Assembly (NCBI GenBank): GCA_002428045.1
Contig: DIZZ01000226.1
Location: 1-27,780, forward strand
Source of the DNA: Verrucomicrobia bacterium UBA6015
Lineage (GTDB): Bacteria; Verrucomicrobiota; Kiritimatiellia; UBA8416
Length of the DNA stretch: 27,780 bases
Reading direction: 5' to 3'
The notes below the pieces were generated by a model. It did no database searches and had not been told where the DNA came from. It saw only the letters and a list, made by a program, of their open reading frames with translations. Made by a program: the position numbers and the translations under genes. Shown here in pieces: positions 8,565-16,491 of this stretch; position 1 is the first letter of the stretch; each line of letters starts with the position of its first letter.

Positions 8565-8719
8565 TCAGGGGATAAGCAGCAGGCCGACGACAAGCCGTAT
8601 CTTTGGCCTTCATTTATCGAATCCGCTTGGTTTTTCTTTTGCTATGCGTTAGATTTGGAGCCCGTCGATAGACATCGCGGATTGTGAACGTTTGTCCAAA
8701 TCAACCTCGGGAGGTCATG

Positions 8720-9205
8720 ATGAAAAGAAAACTGTTGGCCGCCATCGTGGCGGTCGCCTTTACGGCGGGGGCGGTTATCGCCGCCCGTCAGAAACAGATG
8801 AGCGTCGAAGTGCAGAACGCCAAGCTAAAAGCGGCACCAACGCCGATCAGTCGTGTATTGGCGACCGTCGGCTATACCGAGAAGGTATCGATCCTGGAGG
8901 AGAAGGGGGATTGGTACCGCGTTCAATTTGGCTCCGTCGAGGGCTGGATGAGCAAGGGTTCCTTAACCACCAAGACACTCAAACTGGAGGCGGGGGGGCC
9001 GGATGCCCAGTTAGCCGCGACCAGTGACGAGCAGGGGTTGGCGGGCAAGGGGTTCAATTCGGATGTGGAAAAACAGTTCAAGGATCGCAATCGCACGGCT
9101 GATTTTTCCTCGGTTGATCGTATGGAGAAGATGGTTATTCCGGAGGGTGTGATCCAGCAGTTCCTGAAGGATGGCGCATTGTTGCTCGAAGGAGGTGCGC
9201 AATGA
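8720..9205 (+). CDS. Secreted SH3-domain protein
   Basis: This 161-residue protein starts with a signal peptide (KRKLLAAIVAVAFTAGAVIAA), so it acts in the periplasm or envelope. Residues of about 28-82 form a bacterial SH3 domain (VQNAKLKAAPTPISRVLATV, GDWYRVQFG, EGWMSKGSL), a fold that often binds peptidoglycan or partner proteins. The C-terminal half is polar and likely helical, with no recognised domain. The start may be the ATG at 8717 or 8720; GGGAGG at 8709-8714 spaces better to 8720. The stop overlaps the start of the M48 protease gene as ATGA, showing translational coupling. It probably works with that protease. Confidence 0.88.
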   Translation: MKRKLLAAIVAVAFTAGAVIAARQKQMSVEVQNAKLKAAPTPISRVLATVGYTEKVSILEEKGDWYRVQFGSVEGWMSKGSLTTKTLKLEAGGPDAQLAATSDEQGLAGKGFNSDVEKQFKDRNRTADFSSVDRMEKMVIPEGVIQQFLKDGALLLEGGAQ

Positions 9206-10116
9206 AGGCATGGGTGATGATGTCGGGATGCGTGTTGGGCGTGGTTGCCGTTCTTGCAGGGTGCAAGGCCCTGGATGTGGCCACGCAGGTGGGCACGAGC
9301 GCGGCGGTGGCGGCGGGAGCGATCAATCCGCAGCAGGCGCAATCGATCCAGCGCAGTACCAGCGCCCTTGGCAAAGCGTTCGAGAATATGACGCCTGAGC
9401 ACGAGTATTACATCGGTCGTTCGGTGGCTGCCACGATCCTGTCAACCTACAAGGTTTTCGACCAGGCCGCCGCCACGCAATATCTCAATACTCTGGGTGC
9501 AGCGCTGGCGATGGTGTCGGAAAAGCCCGAGACCTTCGGTGGATGGCATTTCGTGATCATGGATACCGACGAAATCAATGCCTTTGCCGCGCCGGGTGGT
9601 TTCATCCTCATCTCGCGCGGGATGCTGCGCTGCTGCCGAAACGAGGACGAGCTGGCCGCCGTGCTGGCTCACGAGATCGGGCATGTCCAGCGTGAGCATG
9701 GCTTGAAGGCCATCAAAAAGAGCCGATGGACATCGGCCTTCACGATCATGGCGTCCGAGGCTGGGAAGAGCCTGGGCGGGCAGCAACTGGCGGAGCTGAC
9801 GACGCTGTTCGAGGGCAGTATTTCCGACGTGACCCAGACGCTTGTCAACGGCGGCTACGGAAGATCCTCTGAACGGGAGGCGGATGCCGACGCCATCGTG
9901 ATCTTGCGCCGGATCGGCTACAACCCGGAAGGGTTGTTCAATCTGCTGGCGGAAATGGACAAGCGGCTTGAGAAGGATACGCGTGGTTTTGGCAAGACGC
10001 ACCCGGATCGGAAAGATCGCCTCAAGGATAACCGCAAGGCCATCGGCGCTCAGGCCCCGATTGCCCCGCATCCTGCACGCGATGCCCGGTTCAAGACCGC
10101 GCTCTCCGGCATTTGA
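9202..10116 (+). CDS. M48-family metalloprotease lipoprotein
   Basis: A zinc peptidase of family M48 (Ste24/HtpX/BepA type) that would act in the envelope as a quality-control or assembly protease. The 304-residue protein has a lipoprotein signal with lipobox LAGC (Cys21). The zinc motif HEIGH is at 157-161, and the third ligand is probably Glu226 in SEREADADA. The AFAAPGGFILISRGML strand before it and HPDRKDRL near residue 267 are also family hallmarks. Asp22 is absent (Lys follows the Cys), which favours outer-membrane sorting by the usual rule. It overlaps the SH3 gene by four bases and is followed after 50 bases by a CHASE2-adenylate cyclase gene. Its last codons lie in a 21-base tandem repeat. 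Confidence 0.93.
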   Translation: MKAWVMMSGCVLGVVAVLAGCKALDVATQVGTSAAVAAGAINPQQAQSIQRSTSALGKAFENMTPEHEYYIGRSVAATILSTYKVFDQAAATQYLNTLGAALAMVSEKPETFGGWHFVIMDTDEINAFAAPGGFILISRGMLRCCRNEDELAAVLAHEIGHVQREHGLKAIKKSRWTSAFTIMASEAGKSLGGQQLAELTTLFEGSISDVTQTLVNGGYGRSSEREADADAIVILRRIGYNPEGLFNLLAEMDKRLEKDTRGFGKTHPDRKDRLKDNRKAIGAQAPIAPHPARDARFKTALSGI

Positions 10117-10143
10117 CTTGTGTTCTCCGGCATTTGACTTGTG
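10103..10143. repeat. 21-base tandem duplication spanning the M48 gene stop
   Basis: The sequence TCTCCGGCATTTGACTTGTG plus one T (10103-10123) is followed at once by a second copy (10124-10143 identical over 20 bases). The first copy encodes the final Ser-Gly-Ile and the stop of the protease gene; the second is a non-coding echo of the gene end. It looks like a recent slipped-strand duplication. Each copy contains TTGACT, which resembles a -35 box, so it may influence transcription of the cyclase gene; this is a guess. Confidence 0.85.
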
Positions 10144-10166
10144 CTCGGGGATGTTCACCACGAAGG

Positions 10167-12305
10167 ATGATGAAAACGGCGAAATCATTGCATGCTTGGG
10201 GACAGGGGGCTGGAATTGGCGTGGCGGCGGCCTTGGTCGCCGGCATTCTGTTCAGTGCGGGGTGGCTCGAATGGCTTGAGCGTCCGCTCTGGGATTTGCG
10301 GGTACGCCAGATGGCGTCCAAGGGCCGTGCCACGGACAGTATCTGTTCGGTCATGATCGATCAGTCCAGCCTTGAACAGGCGAAGGACCTTTTCGGTATC
10401 GCCTGGCCTTGGGAGCGTCAGTCCTACGCCTATATCCTTGATTTCTGCCGCCGCGCGGAGGCTCGGGCCGTCATTTTCGATATGCTGTATACCGAGCACA
10501 GCACCTACAGCGTTTCCGATGATGAAGCGTTTGGCGAGGCGATTGATCGAGGTATCCCGTTTGTGATTGCGCTGCAGGTGGGCAAGGGGGGGATGGCGAC
10601 GAACTGGCCGGCATCGGCGGCCTACCGGTTGCCGCTGGCGTCCGATATTTCGGGGTTGGGTGCTGATGCCCTTGCTGAATCCAGGGGGGCGAAGGCTTCG
10701 TTTCCCATTCCGCCGGTAGCGAGCAATGCCACCGTGCTGGCCAATGTGATATCGGAACCGGACGGGGATGCCATCTTCCGGCGTCTGCCACCATTCCGGA
10801 TTTTCGACAACCGCCTGGTCCCTAATCTTGGGTTGGGCGCCGTGCTTGCCTCCGCCCCCGGCACCCCGATCCGCATGGTCTCGGGGCGGCTAAAGGTCGG
10901 GGATCAAGAGATTCCGCTTGACAGGCAAGGCCATGCCATCCTGCGGTTCCGTGGAAAAACCCAGTCCCATGAGGCGTTCACCGCGACCTCCATCCTGCAA
11001 GCTGAGGCGAATCTGCAAGGCGGTGAACCTTCGCAGATTGATCCTACACGGCTCAAGGGGAAGTATGTCTTTGTCGGTGCCACCGCACCGGCATTGATGG
11101 ATCTGAAGCCGACACCAGTCGGGAAAACCTATCCCGGGATGGAAATCCATGCCACGTTCCTCGATAATTTCCTGTCGGGCGATTTCATTCGCGAATGCCC
11201 GATGCCCTGGGTATGGCTGGGGCTGGTGGCCATTGCCATACTGGCCGGTATCGCGGTCCGCTGTTCTCGTCGTTCGTCCTCCATCGTGCTGGCGTTCGTG
11301 CTCCTGATCGCCTTGCCTGTGGGTGCAGGTTTCGTTGCGTATCACCAAGGGTATTGGCTTCCCGTTGCCCCGCTGGTCAGCGCCGTGCTGCTGGCGATGA
11401 TCGCCGCCGTGATCGTTAATTACGCGGTCGAGGGCCGTCAAAAAAGGTTCCTGAAAGGGGCTTTCAAACAGTATCTAAGTCCGCTGGTCATCGAGAAGTT
11501 GCTGGAACATCCTGATCGGCTAAAGCTTGGGGGCGAGGAAAAAATCCTGTCGATTTTCTTCTCGGATGTGCAGGGGTTCACCTCCATCTCCGAGAAACTC
11601 TCGCCGACCGAACTGACAGGCTTGCTGAACGAATACCTGACGGCCATGACGGACATCATCCACCAGACGGGGGGGACGATCGACAAATACGAGGGCGATG
11701 CCATCATCGCCTTCTGGAATGCGCCGCTGGAACAGGAGAACCATGCCGAGCGGGCGGTCCAGGCGGCGTTGCAATGCCAGGCCCGCCTGGCGGCGATGCG
11801 CGAGGATCTGTTCCAGCGTTATCGCAGCAGGCTGTATGTGCGGATCGGCATCAACACCGGTCCCGTGGTGGTGGGTAACATGGGTTCGAACCAGCGCTTC
11901 GACTACACCTTCCTTGGCGATGCCGGCAATCTGGCCGCGCGTCTGGAAGGGATCAACAAGCAGTTCGGATCCTACCTCATGATCTCCCAGAACACGCGGC
12001 GAGCCATGGGGGAGGGGATTGCCGTGCGCGAACTTTCCCGCGTCCGCGTGGTGGGCAAATCCGAGCCCATCACTGTCTTCGAACCGCTGGCGAGCGACTA
12101 TGTCGAACAACAGTGCGACTTGCTGGCAATCTTCGACACCGCACGCAATGCCTACTATGCGGGTGACTTCGCCACGGCAACGCAGATGTTCGCATCCATC
12201 GCCGATTGCGACCCCGTCTCCGCCATCTACGCCAAGCGGTGCGCCGCTCTCGTGGTAAATACTCCAGCCTCCTGGGATGGAATCTGGAATATCACCGAGA
12301 AATGA
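10167..12305 (+). CDS. CHASE2-domain adenylate cyclase (class III)
   Basis: A membrane receptor cyclase that would make cAMP in response to an extracytoplasmic signal. The 712-residue protein has one N-terminal membrane helix (about 14-32), a periplasmic CHASE2 domain (about 40-345), three closely spaced helices (about 350-425), and a class III cyclase domain from residue 460. Metal-binding Asp467 (FFSDVQGFT) and Asp511 (DKYEGDAIIAFWNAP) are in place, with Lys508 two residues before the Gly-Asp, and LGDAGNLAARLEG follows. The last 60 residues are helical and TPR-like. The start is the ATG-ATG pair at 10167/10170 with AAGG directly upstream; the open frame reaches back to 10113 without a ribosome site. 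It probably forms an operon with the SH3 and M48 genes. Confidence 0.93.
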   Translation: MMKTAKSLHAWGQGAGIGVAAALVAGILFSAGWLEWLERPLWDLRVRQMASKGRATDSICSVMIDQSSLEQAKDLFGIAWPWERQSYAYILDFCRRAEARAVIFDMLYTEHSTYSVSDDEAFGEAIDRGIPFVIALQVGKGGMATNWPASAAYRLPLASDISGLGADALAESRGAKASFPIPPVASNATVLANVISEPDGDAIFRRLPPFRIFDNRLVPNLGLGAVLASAPGTPIRMVSGRLKVGDQEIPLDRQGHAILRFRGKTQSHEAFTATSILQAEANLQGGEPSQIDPTRLKGKYVFVGATAPALMDLKPTPVGKTYPGMEIHATFLDNFLSGDFIRECPMPWVWLGLVAIAILAGIAVRCSRRSSSIVLAFVLLIALPVGAGFVAYHQGYWLPVAPLVSAVLLAMIAAVIVNYAVEGRQKRFLKGAFKQYLSPLVIEKLLEHPDRLKLGGEEKILSIFFSDVQGFTSISEKLSPTELTGLLNEYLTAMTDIIHQTGGTIDKYEGDAIIAFWNAPLEQENHAERAVQAALQCQARLAAMREDLFQRYRSRLYVRIGINTGPVVVGNMGSNQRFDYTFLGDAGNLAARLEGINKQFGSYLMISQNTRRAMGEGIAVRELSRVRVVGKSEPITVFEPLASDYVEQQCDLLAIFDTARNAYYAGDFATATQMFASIADCDPVSAIYAKRCAALVVNTPASWDGIWNITEK

Positions 12306-12787
12306 GGATGTGTTGATGACGGTACGCGCTGCGGATAAAACCAAAGGTGAAGGATTCAATTCCACCTCGTAGAAGGCATTTGGGGCTGGCGGTCTCCGCC
12401 GGATGTGTGGCAAAGGCCATTGCACTGAACGTGCCCTGAGCATCTTTCTCTGGATGGGAAAGCCAAAGATAAATCGTACACATTCAGGTGGCCGAGACCA
12501 CCTTACAGACGATAAACTACGATCCGCGATGGCTACCATGAACCGCGAGCGACGGCTACGCCGAGATCTCTGCTCGCATCCGGAGACTGGCCGGGGAGAC
12601 GCTGAAACTCCCCTATCTGCGCATCGAAACCGATTATTCACGGGCCGATGCAGCGCGGTTGGCATTACGGATTGAAGCCCTTTTTGAAACGGTACAAACG
12701 CGCACCTCCGTGGCGCGGCTACAGGGCTTTCATTCTCCCCCTCAATCGGTTTTTCAAAAACGCGTTTTTCCTAAGGAAGCACTAGCG
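12306..12787. other. Gene-poor interval between cyclase and lacZ
   Basis: These 482 bases between two convergent genes hold no intact gene. Bases 12306-12550 show no recognisable coding remnant on either strand. From 12551 the 3' tail of a broken gene is visible (listed separately). Near the end is the palindrome AAAAACGCGTTTTT (12756-12769) inside a longer A/T-rich mirrored tract, GGTTTTTCAAAAACG. This might stop transcription coming from lacZ or from the cyclase gene, though it lacks the classical GC-rich stem. Confidence 0.6.
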
Positions 12788-12793
12788 TTATAG
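12551..12793 (+). pseudogene. 3' remnant of a 2-hydroxyacyl-CoA dehydratase-like gene
   Basis: The frame from 12551 to the TAG at 12791-12793 reads GYAEISARIRRLAGETLKLP, YLRIETDYSRADAARLALRI and EALFETVQTR. The ETDYS segment followed by an R-x-E-A helix resembles the C-terminus of the 2-hydroxyacyl-CoA dehydratase (HgdB/YjiM-like) family, as I know it. A TGA at 12539-12541 closes the frame upstream and no family sequence is seen before it, so only about 80 codons remain. Its stop overlaps the reverse-strand lacZ stop. An alternative is a chance open frame, but the composition and helix pattern argue against it. Confidence 0.5.
12756..12769. terminator. Possible bidirectional terminator palindrome
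   Basis: AAAAACGCGTTTTT is a perfect 14-base palindrome lying 19 bases beyond the TAA of lacZ in the transcription direction of that gene. It ends in five T on either strand, but the stem is A/T-rich with only CGCG in the centre, so a stable hairpin is doubtful. It lies inside the dehydratase remnant, between two convergent genes, where a terminator would be expected. Confidence 0.3.
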
Positions 12794-15700
12794 GCTGAAG
12801 CGTTTCGGGGCACGCCCGGTCAGTGGTATCATCGCATACCGTAGGCGATACGATCCCGGCAGGATCCGATACTTTTCCAGCGTATCCGGTCCGCAGCTCG
12901 CCGTCCCCAGTCCACGCTGCCGGGCATCCAGAAGCACGGTGGTTTCCGGACGTTGAGGCACATCATACGTGTGGTACGCCCCCGTCAGGTCGGCCGGTGT
13001 GAAGTGCTGTGCACTGACGTTGAAAAGGCTGCCACGCGACTGGAACTGAATGCCCTGTTTTGCTGCATTCCGCAGGCTGAACCAGGTGACATCCTCCTTG
13101 TTCCCGTTCTCCTGCGGGACGATGTACGGGAAATACTGATCCGCGACCGTACCGCCATACCGTCCGAAATCCGCTGCGTATTTGCGGTCCGCATAGCTCT
13201 CGAACGGTCCGCGCCCGAACCAGTCCAACTGCTCATATCCTTCCGCTACCGTCAGCATCACGCCCAGCCGTGGTACATCCGGCATTCCGTCCGCGAACTG
13301 GAACGAGTGATCGCACAGGATCAGGCCCGCCGCCGTGAAGCGGTAGCCATTCTCGACCTCGAAACGCCCGTCACCCTTGCCGCAGGCATACGACACTCGG
13401 CTGGTCAGGACAATGTCCTTGCCAACGACTTTCCGTTCCACGTTCTCCACGTTTGGGGTCAGTGCATCATATCCTGCCAGCATCCAGCGGCCCAGTGGTT
13501 TCCACTTGGCTTTCCATTGATCCGCCTTTCCTTTGACACCATCGTTGTCCAGCGGCCCGCGCCAGAGGTTGAAGGTAGGCCCGGCGGTCAGCACCGCCTG
13601 ACCGTTCAGACGGACGGTGCAGATGGCTCCGGTCTGTTCATCAATCATGGCATCCACGCCGCTTCCACCCAGTCGTAGCAGTGCGCCGTCCTGGTCGACC
13701 GCGGCAGCTCCCCGTGACTTGGCTACCGCCGCGGCTGATGGCAGGGCTTCCTCGCCAGCAAACGGCAGCAGGAATTGTTCGTGCGCCACCTCATGCCCCT
13801 TGCCACCCCAAGGCTCTTTCCCGCGCGTCTTGAAGGAAATCCGCAGATAGGCCTCTTCGCCTGCCCGCATCACCGGTTGCTGCAACGGGAGTTTTACCGT
13901 CGTTCCGCTCTGGGGGGCAAGCTTCATCGCCGGCAGATTTCCCTGCTGCACGCGACGGCCATCCACCTCCACGGTCCATGCCCCTTCCAGCCAGTCCATC
14001 GGGCGGAAGAAATTCGCATTGAAAATGTTGATCTTACCGGTGGCGAGGTCGCCTGCGGTGATCCAGACCGGCTGTGCGATCTTCTTGAACTCATGCATTT
14101 GCGGCTTGATCGTGCGATCCGGCATGATCATTCCGTTACAGCAGAAATTCACATCGTTGGGTTCGTCTCCGTAATCGCCCCCGTACGCCATGAACTCGCG
14201 GCCGGTGCGAGCATCGGTTTTGCGGATGCCCTGCTCGATCCAGTCCCAGATAAAACCGCCTTGCAGTCCCGGATGCGCATAAATGGCATCCCAGTAATCC
14301 TTCAGGCAACCGCACGAATTGCCCATGGCGTGTGAGTATTCGCACATAATGAACGGGCGACGGTTGTCGTAGCCAGGCATTTTCGGGGTCTGTTGGGCAA
14401 ACGCGACCAATTGGTCAATCGCCGGATACATCGGGTTGTGCATATCGTTCGAACGTTCACCGCCCTGATCATAGCAGTTATGCGACTGCTTCCATGCCAT
14501 TTTCACCGCCCCTTCGTTGTGCAGCACGCGGCTGTTGTCATAGCTCCGGACCCAGTCGGCGGCAAGATCGTGGTTCACGCCATAACCCGACTCGTTACCC
14601 AGGCTCCACGCGATCACCGAGGGATGATTCTTGTCACGCAGCACCATCCGTTGCACACGCTCAAGAAACGGTTTGCGCCAGCGCGGATCGCGACAGAGCG
14701 AGCTATAGTTGGCATGCGATTCGATATTCGCCTCGTCGACGATCAGGATCCCGTATTCATCACACAGGTCCAGCCACATCGGATCGTTGGGGTAGTGCGA
14801 CGTGCGCACCGCATTGAAGTTGAACTGCTTGAGCAGGCGGATCTCCTCCAGCATCTTCTCGCGGGGCACCGTCTTGCCCTGATCAGGGTCGTGGTCATGC
14901 CGGTTGACGCCTTTGATGTAGACCGGCTGGCCGTTGAGCAGCAGCTCGCGGTCCTTCACCTCCACGCGACGGAAGCCAACACGGCAGGAGGTGTGTTCGA
15001 CGGCCTTTCCGTCCGGTGTCCGCAGCGTGACCACCAGCGTGTAGAGATTCGGGCATTCATCCGACCATAGCGAGGGACGCTTGACCGGTACCACGATCTC
15101 TCCCTGATAGTACTGCTTACGATAGGAATCCGAGATGGACACCGATGGCAACGTCTTGAACACTGGGATACCCGCTGCATCGCAAAGTTGAACCTCCACG
15201 GTGTGCGAACGCCGCGGCTCTGCAGGGCGTAGATCGGCATCGGGTTCAGTGGTGAAATTGATCGATGTGTTCACGCGCAGGGTGGCGGCCTTGCCATCGG
15301 CACCCGCTTCGCCCCTGGCAAAAATATCCTCGATGTAGACGGAGGCCGTACTGTAAAGGCGAACACTGCGGTACAGGCCAGCCATCCACCACTGGTCCTG
15401 ATCCTCTACATACGAACCGTCACTGTAGCGGATGCAGACCACGGCCAGCAGATTCTCGGCCTCCTTTAGGTGCGGGGTCAGGTCAAACGCCGCTGGCAAC
15501 CGGCAATCCTTGCTCATCCCGATGAACACACCGTTCAGATAGACACAGATACAGCTTTCGGCACCGCCGAGTTCGATCACGGTACGCCGGCCGCTCCAGC
15601 CTTCCGGCAGGGAAAACCGTGTTCGGTAGAGTCCCGTCGGGTTGGCATTTGCCGGCACCTGCGGCGGGGTATTCTCAAACGGCATGATGACGTTCGTATA

Positions 15701-15988
15701 ATGCGGCTTATCCCAGCCCTGCATCGTCCAGTTACCGGGAACGGTAATCGCGGACCAGTTTCCGCCGACGTCCGGTGCGAGGTCCGCGGAGGGCACTTCG
15801 GATGGACTGTTGAAATAACGAAATTCCCACTGGCCGTCGAGAGACTGTACCCACGGTGATTTCCCGGGGTTTCCCGCCTGGGCCTGTGCGACGGTTTTAT
15901 AAGGGGATAGTGTGGCCCGCATCGGCAGCCGGTTCAGCTCCGTCAGTTCCGGAAGCTCCCAGAATCTAGGAAATAAAAAATTATCCAT
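12788..15988 (-). CDS. lacZ: Beta-galactosidase, GH2 (LacZ type)
   Basis: A glycoside hydrolase family 2 enzyme that releases terminal beta-galactose. At 1066 residues it is close to E. coli LacZ (1023). Order seen: sugar-binding jelly roll (about 40-215), immunoglobulin-like domain, TIM barrel starting at VKDRELLLNGQPVYIKGVNR, then the C-terminal small-chain domains ending near LTGRAPKRFSL. The acid/base is Glu466 in SLGNESGYG and the nucleophile Glu550 in FIMCEYSHAMGNS. No signal peptide is seen, so it is probably cytoplasmic. The ATG at 15988 is chosen because AAAGGGAG precedes it by seven bases; the upstream in-frame GTG lies at that site itself. It stands alone, with LacI-type regulator debris upstream. 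Confidence 0.94.
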   Translation of the reverse strand: MDNFLFPRFWELPELTELNRLPMRATLSPYKTVAQAQAGNPGKSPWVQSLDGQWEFRYFNSPSEVPSADLAPDVGGNWSAITVPGNWTMQGWDKPHYTNVIMPFENTPPQVPANANPTGLYRTRFSLPEGWSGRRTVIELGGAESCICVYLNGVFIGMSKDCRLPAAFDLTPHLKEAENLLAVVCIRYSDGSYVEDQDQWWMAGLYRSVRLYSTASVYIEDIFARGEAGADGKAATLRVNTSINFTTEPDADLRPAEPRRSHTVEVQLCDAAGIPVFKTLPSVSISDSYRKQYYQGEIVVPVKRPSLWSDECPNLYTLVVTLRTPDGKAVEHTSCRVGFRRVEVKDRELLLNGQPVYIKGVNRHDHDPDQGKTVPREKMLEEIRLLKQFNFNAVRTSHYPNDPMWLDLCDEYGILIVDEANIESHANYSSLCRDPRWRKPFLERVQRMVLRDKNHPSVIAWSLGNESGYGVNHDLAADWVRSYDNSRVLHNEGAVKMAWKQSHNCYDQGGERSNDMHNPMYPAIDQLVAFAQQTPKMPGYDNRRPFIMCEYSHAMGNSCGCLKDYWDAIYAHPGLQGGFIWDWIEQGIRKTDARTGREFMAYGGDYGDEPNDVNFCCNGMIMPDRTIKPQMHEFKKIAQPVWITAGDLATGKINIFNANFFRPMDWLEGAWTVEVDGRRVQQGNLPAMKLAPQSGTTVKLPLQQPVMRAGEEAYLRISFKTRGKEPWGGKGHEVAHEQFLLPFAGEEALPSAAAVAKSRGAAAVDQDGALLRLGGSGVDAMIDEQTGAICTVRLNGQAVLTAGPTFNLWRGPLDNDGVKGKADQWKAKWKPLGRWMLAGYDALTPNVENVERKVVGKDIVLTSRVSYACGKGDGRFEVENGYRFTAAGLILCDHSFQFADGMPDVPRLGVMLTVAEGYEQLDWFGRGPFESYADRKYAADFGRYGGTVADQYFPYIVPQENGNKEDVTWFSLRNAAKQGIQFQSRGSLFNVSAQHFTPADLTGAYHTYDVPQRPETTVLLDARQRGLGTASCGPDTLEKYRILPGSYRLRYAMIPLTGRAPKRFSL

Positions 15989-16147
15989 ACATTTCTCCCT
16001 TTTCACTCTAGGCCTTCTGCGGTACTGGCAACGGACGATTCATTGCTGGTTTGGACGACGGGCGAGAATATATCACTGGAAACGGTTGCGGTAAAGTAGA
16101 AGATTCGACTGACATCAACAGCTCTTGCTGTTTGGAAAGTAAAATTT

Positions 16148-16270
16148 GTTGCCTATCAAAGTGGCTTCCAGGCTGCACAGTATTTTGTCGAACGAGGGAT
16201 GAAGAAACTTGCTTTCATATCCGGTGACACGCTACCCGCCAAGGTTCGACGTGAAGCCCTCCATGTGCTG
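16148..16270 (+). pseudogene. LacI-family regulator fragment (sensor domain)
   Basis: One frame reads VAYQSGFQAAQYFVERGMKK followed by LAFISGDTLPAKVRREAL. This matches the part of LacI/GalR effector-binding domains where the sequence goes from the N..GG..A..HLIERGH helix to the IAFI strand and the R..GF..AL helix. There is no helix-turn-helix before it and the similarity fades after about 16270, so it is a fragment. It lies just upstream of lacZ on the opposite strand, the usual place for a divergent lac-type repressor, so it may be what is left of the former lacZ regulator. Confidence 0.6.
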
Positions 16271-16329
16271 GGCAACGTGATGGCTTGGACGTACTCAATG
16301 CCAAGAAATAAAGTCGCTCGTATGATGGT

Positions 16330-16479
16330 GCTAACGGGTGGATTCCTGTACGCTTTGGAAAATGGGTGCGCGTCATTCGGTTGCGGGATACACTAAACAA
16401 TTTTGACTGGACGGATGGACCTTTCGCTGACAGTGTAAAGCGTGTTGAAGTGCAAGTATTTTACCGGATAGTAATTTAG
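16330..16479 (+). pseudogene. Unrecognised 3' coding remnant
   Basis: A frame ending at the TAG 16477-16479 reads GWIPVRFGKWVRVIRLRDTL then NNFDWTDGPFADSVKRVEVQ and VFYR. Alternating hydrophobic residues suggest beta strands, as in carbohydrate-binding or other beta-sandwich domains. I cannot name the family. There is no start codon or ribosome site for it and it follows the LacI fragment in a different frame, so it is probably the tail of another lost gene. Confidence 0.3.
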
Positions 16480-16491
16480 AAAGGTCATTGC

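Larger units (their letters stand above)
15989..16491. other. Gene-poor interval with regulator debris, lacZ upstream region
   Basis: These 503 bases between divergent genes contain no intact gene. A LacI-type fragment lies at about 16148-16270, and a second, unrecognised in-frame stretch at about 16330-16479; both are listed separately. Bases 15989-16147 should hold the lacZ promoter (reverse strand), but I cannot point to convincing -35 and -10 boxes. GAAAGG at 16479-16484 is the ribosome site of the gene at 16492. Confidence 0.6.

Noticed and set aside
8565..8716. Open stretch reading DKQQADDKPYLWPSFIESAW after the URO-D gene
   Set aside because: It lacks a start codon and any recognised family. 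It is short enough to be chance, so it is not listed as a remnant.
11520..12665. Reverse-strand open frame (381 codons) across the cyclase catalytic domain
   Set aside because: It mirrors the conserved cyclase domain, shows no domain of its own and has no ribosome site; it is a codon-bias shadow.
14393..15070. Plus-strand open frame inside lacZ
   Set aside because: It is antisense to the GH2 barrel and has no recognisable motif. Several similar frames at 12953, 13775 and 15470 have the same explanation.
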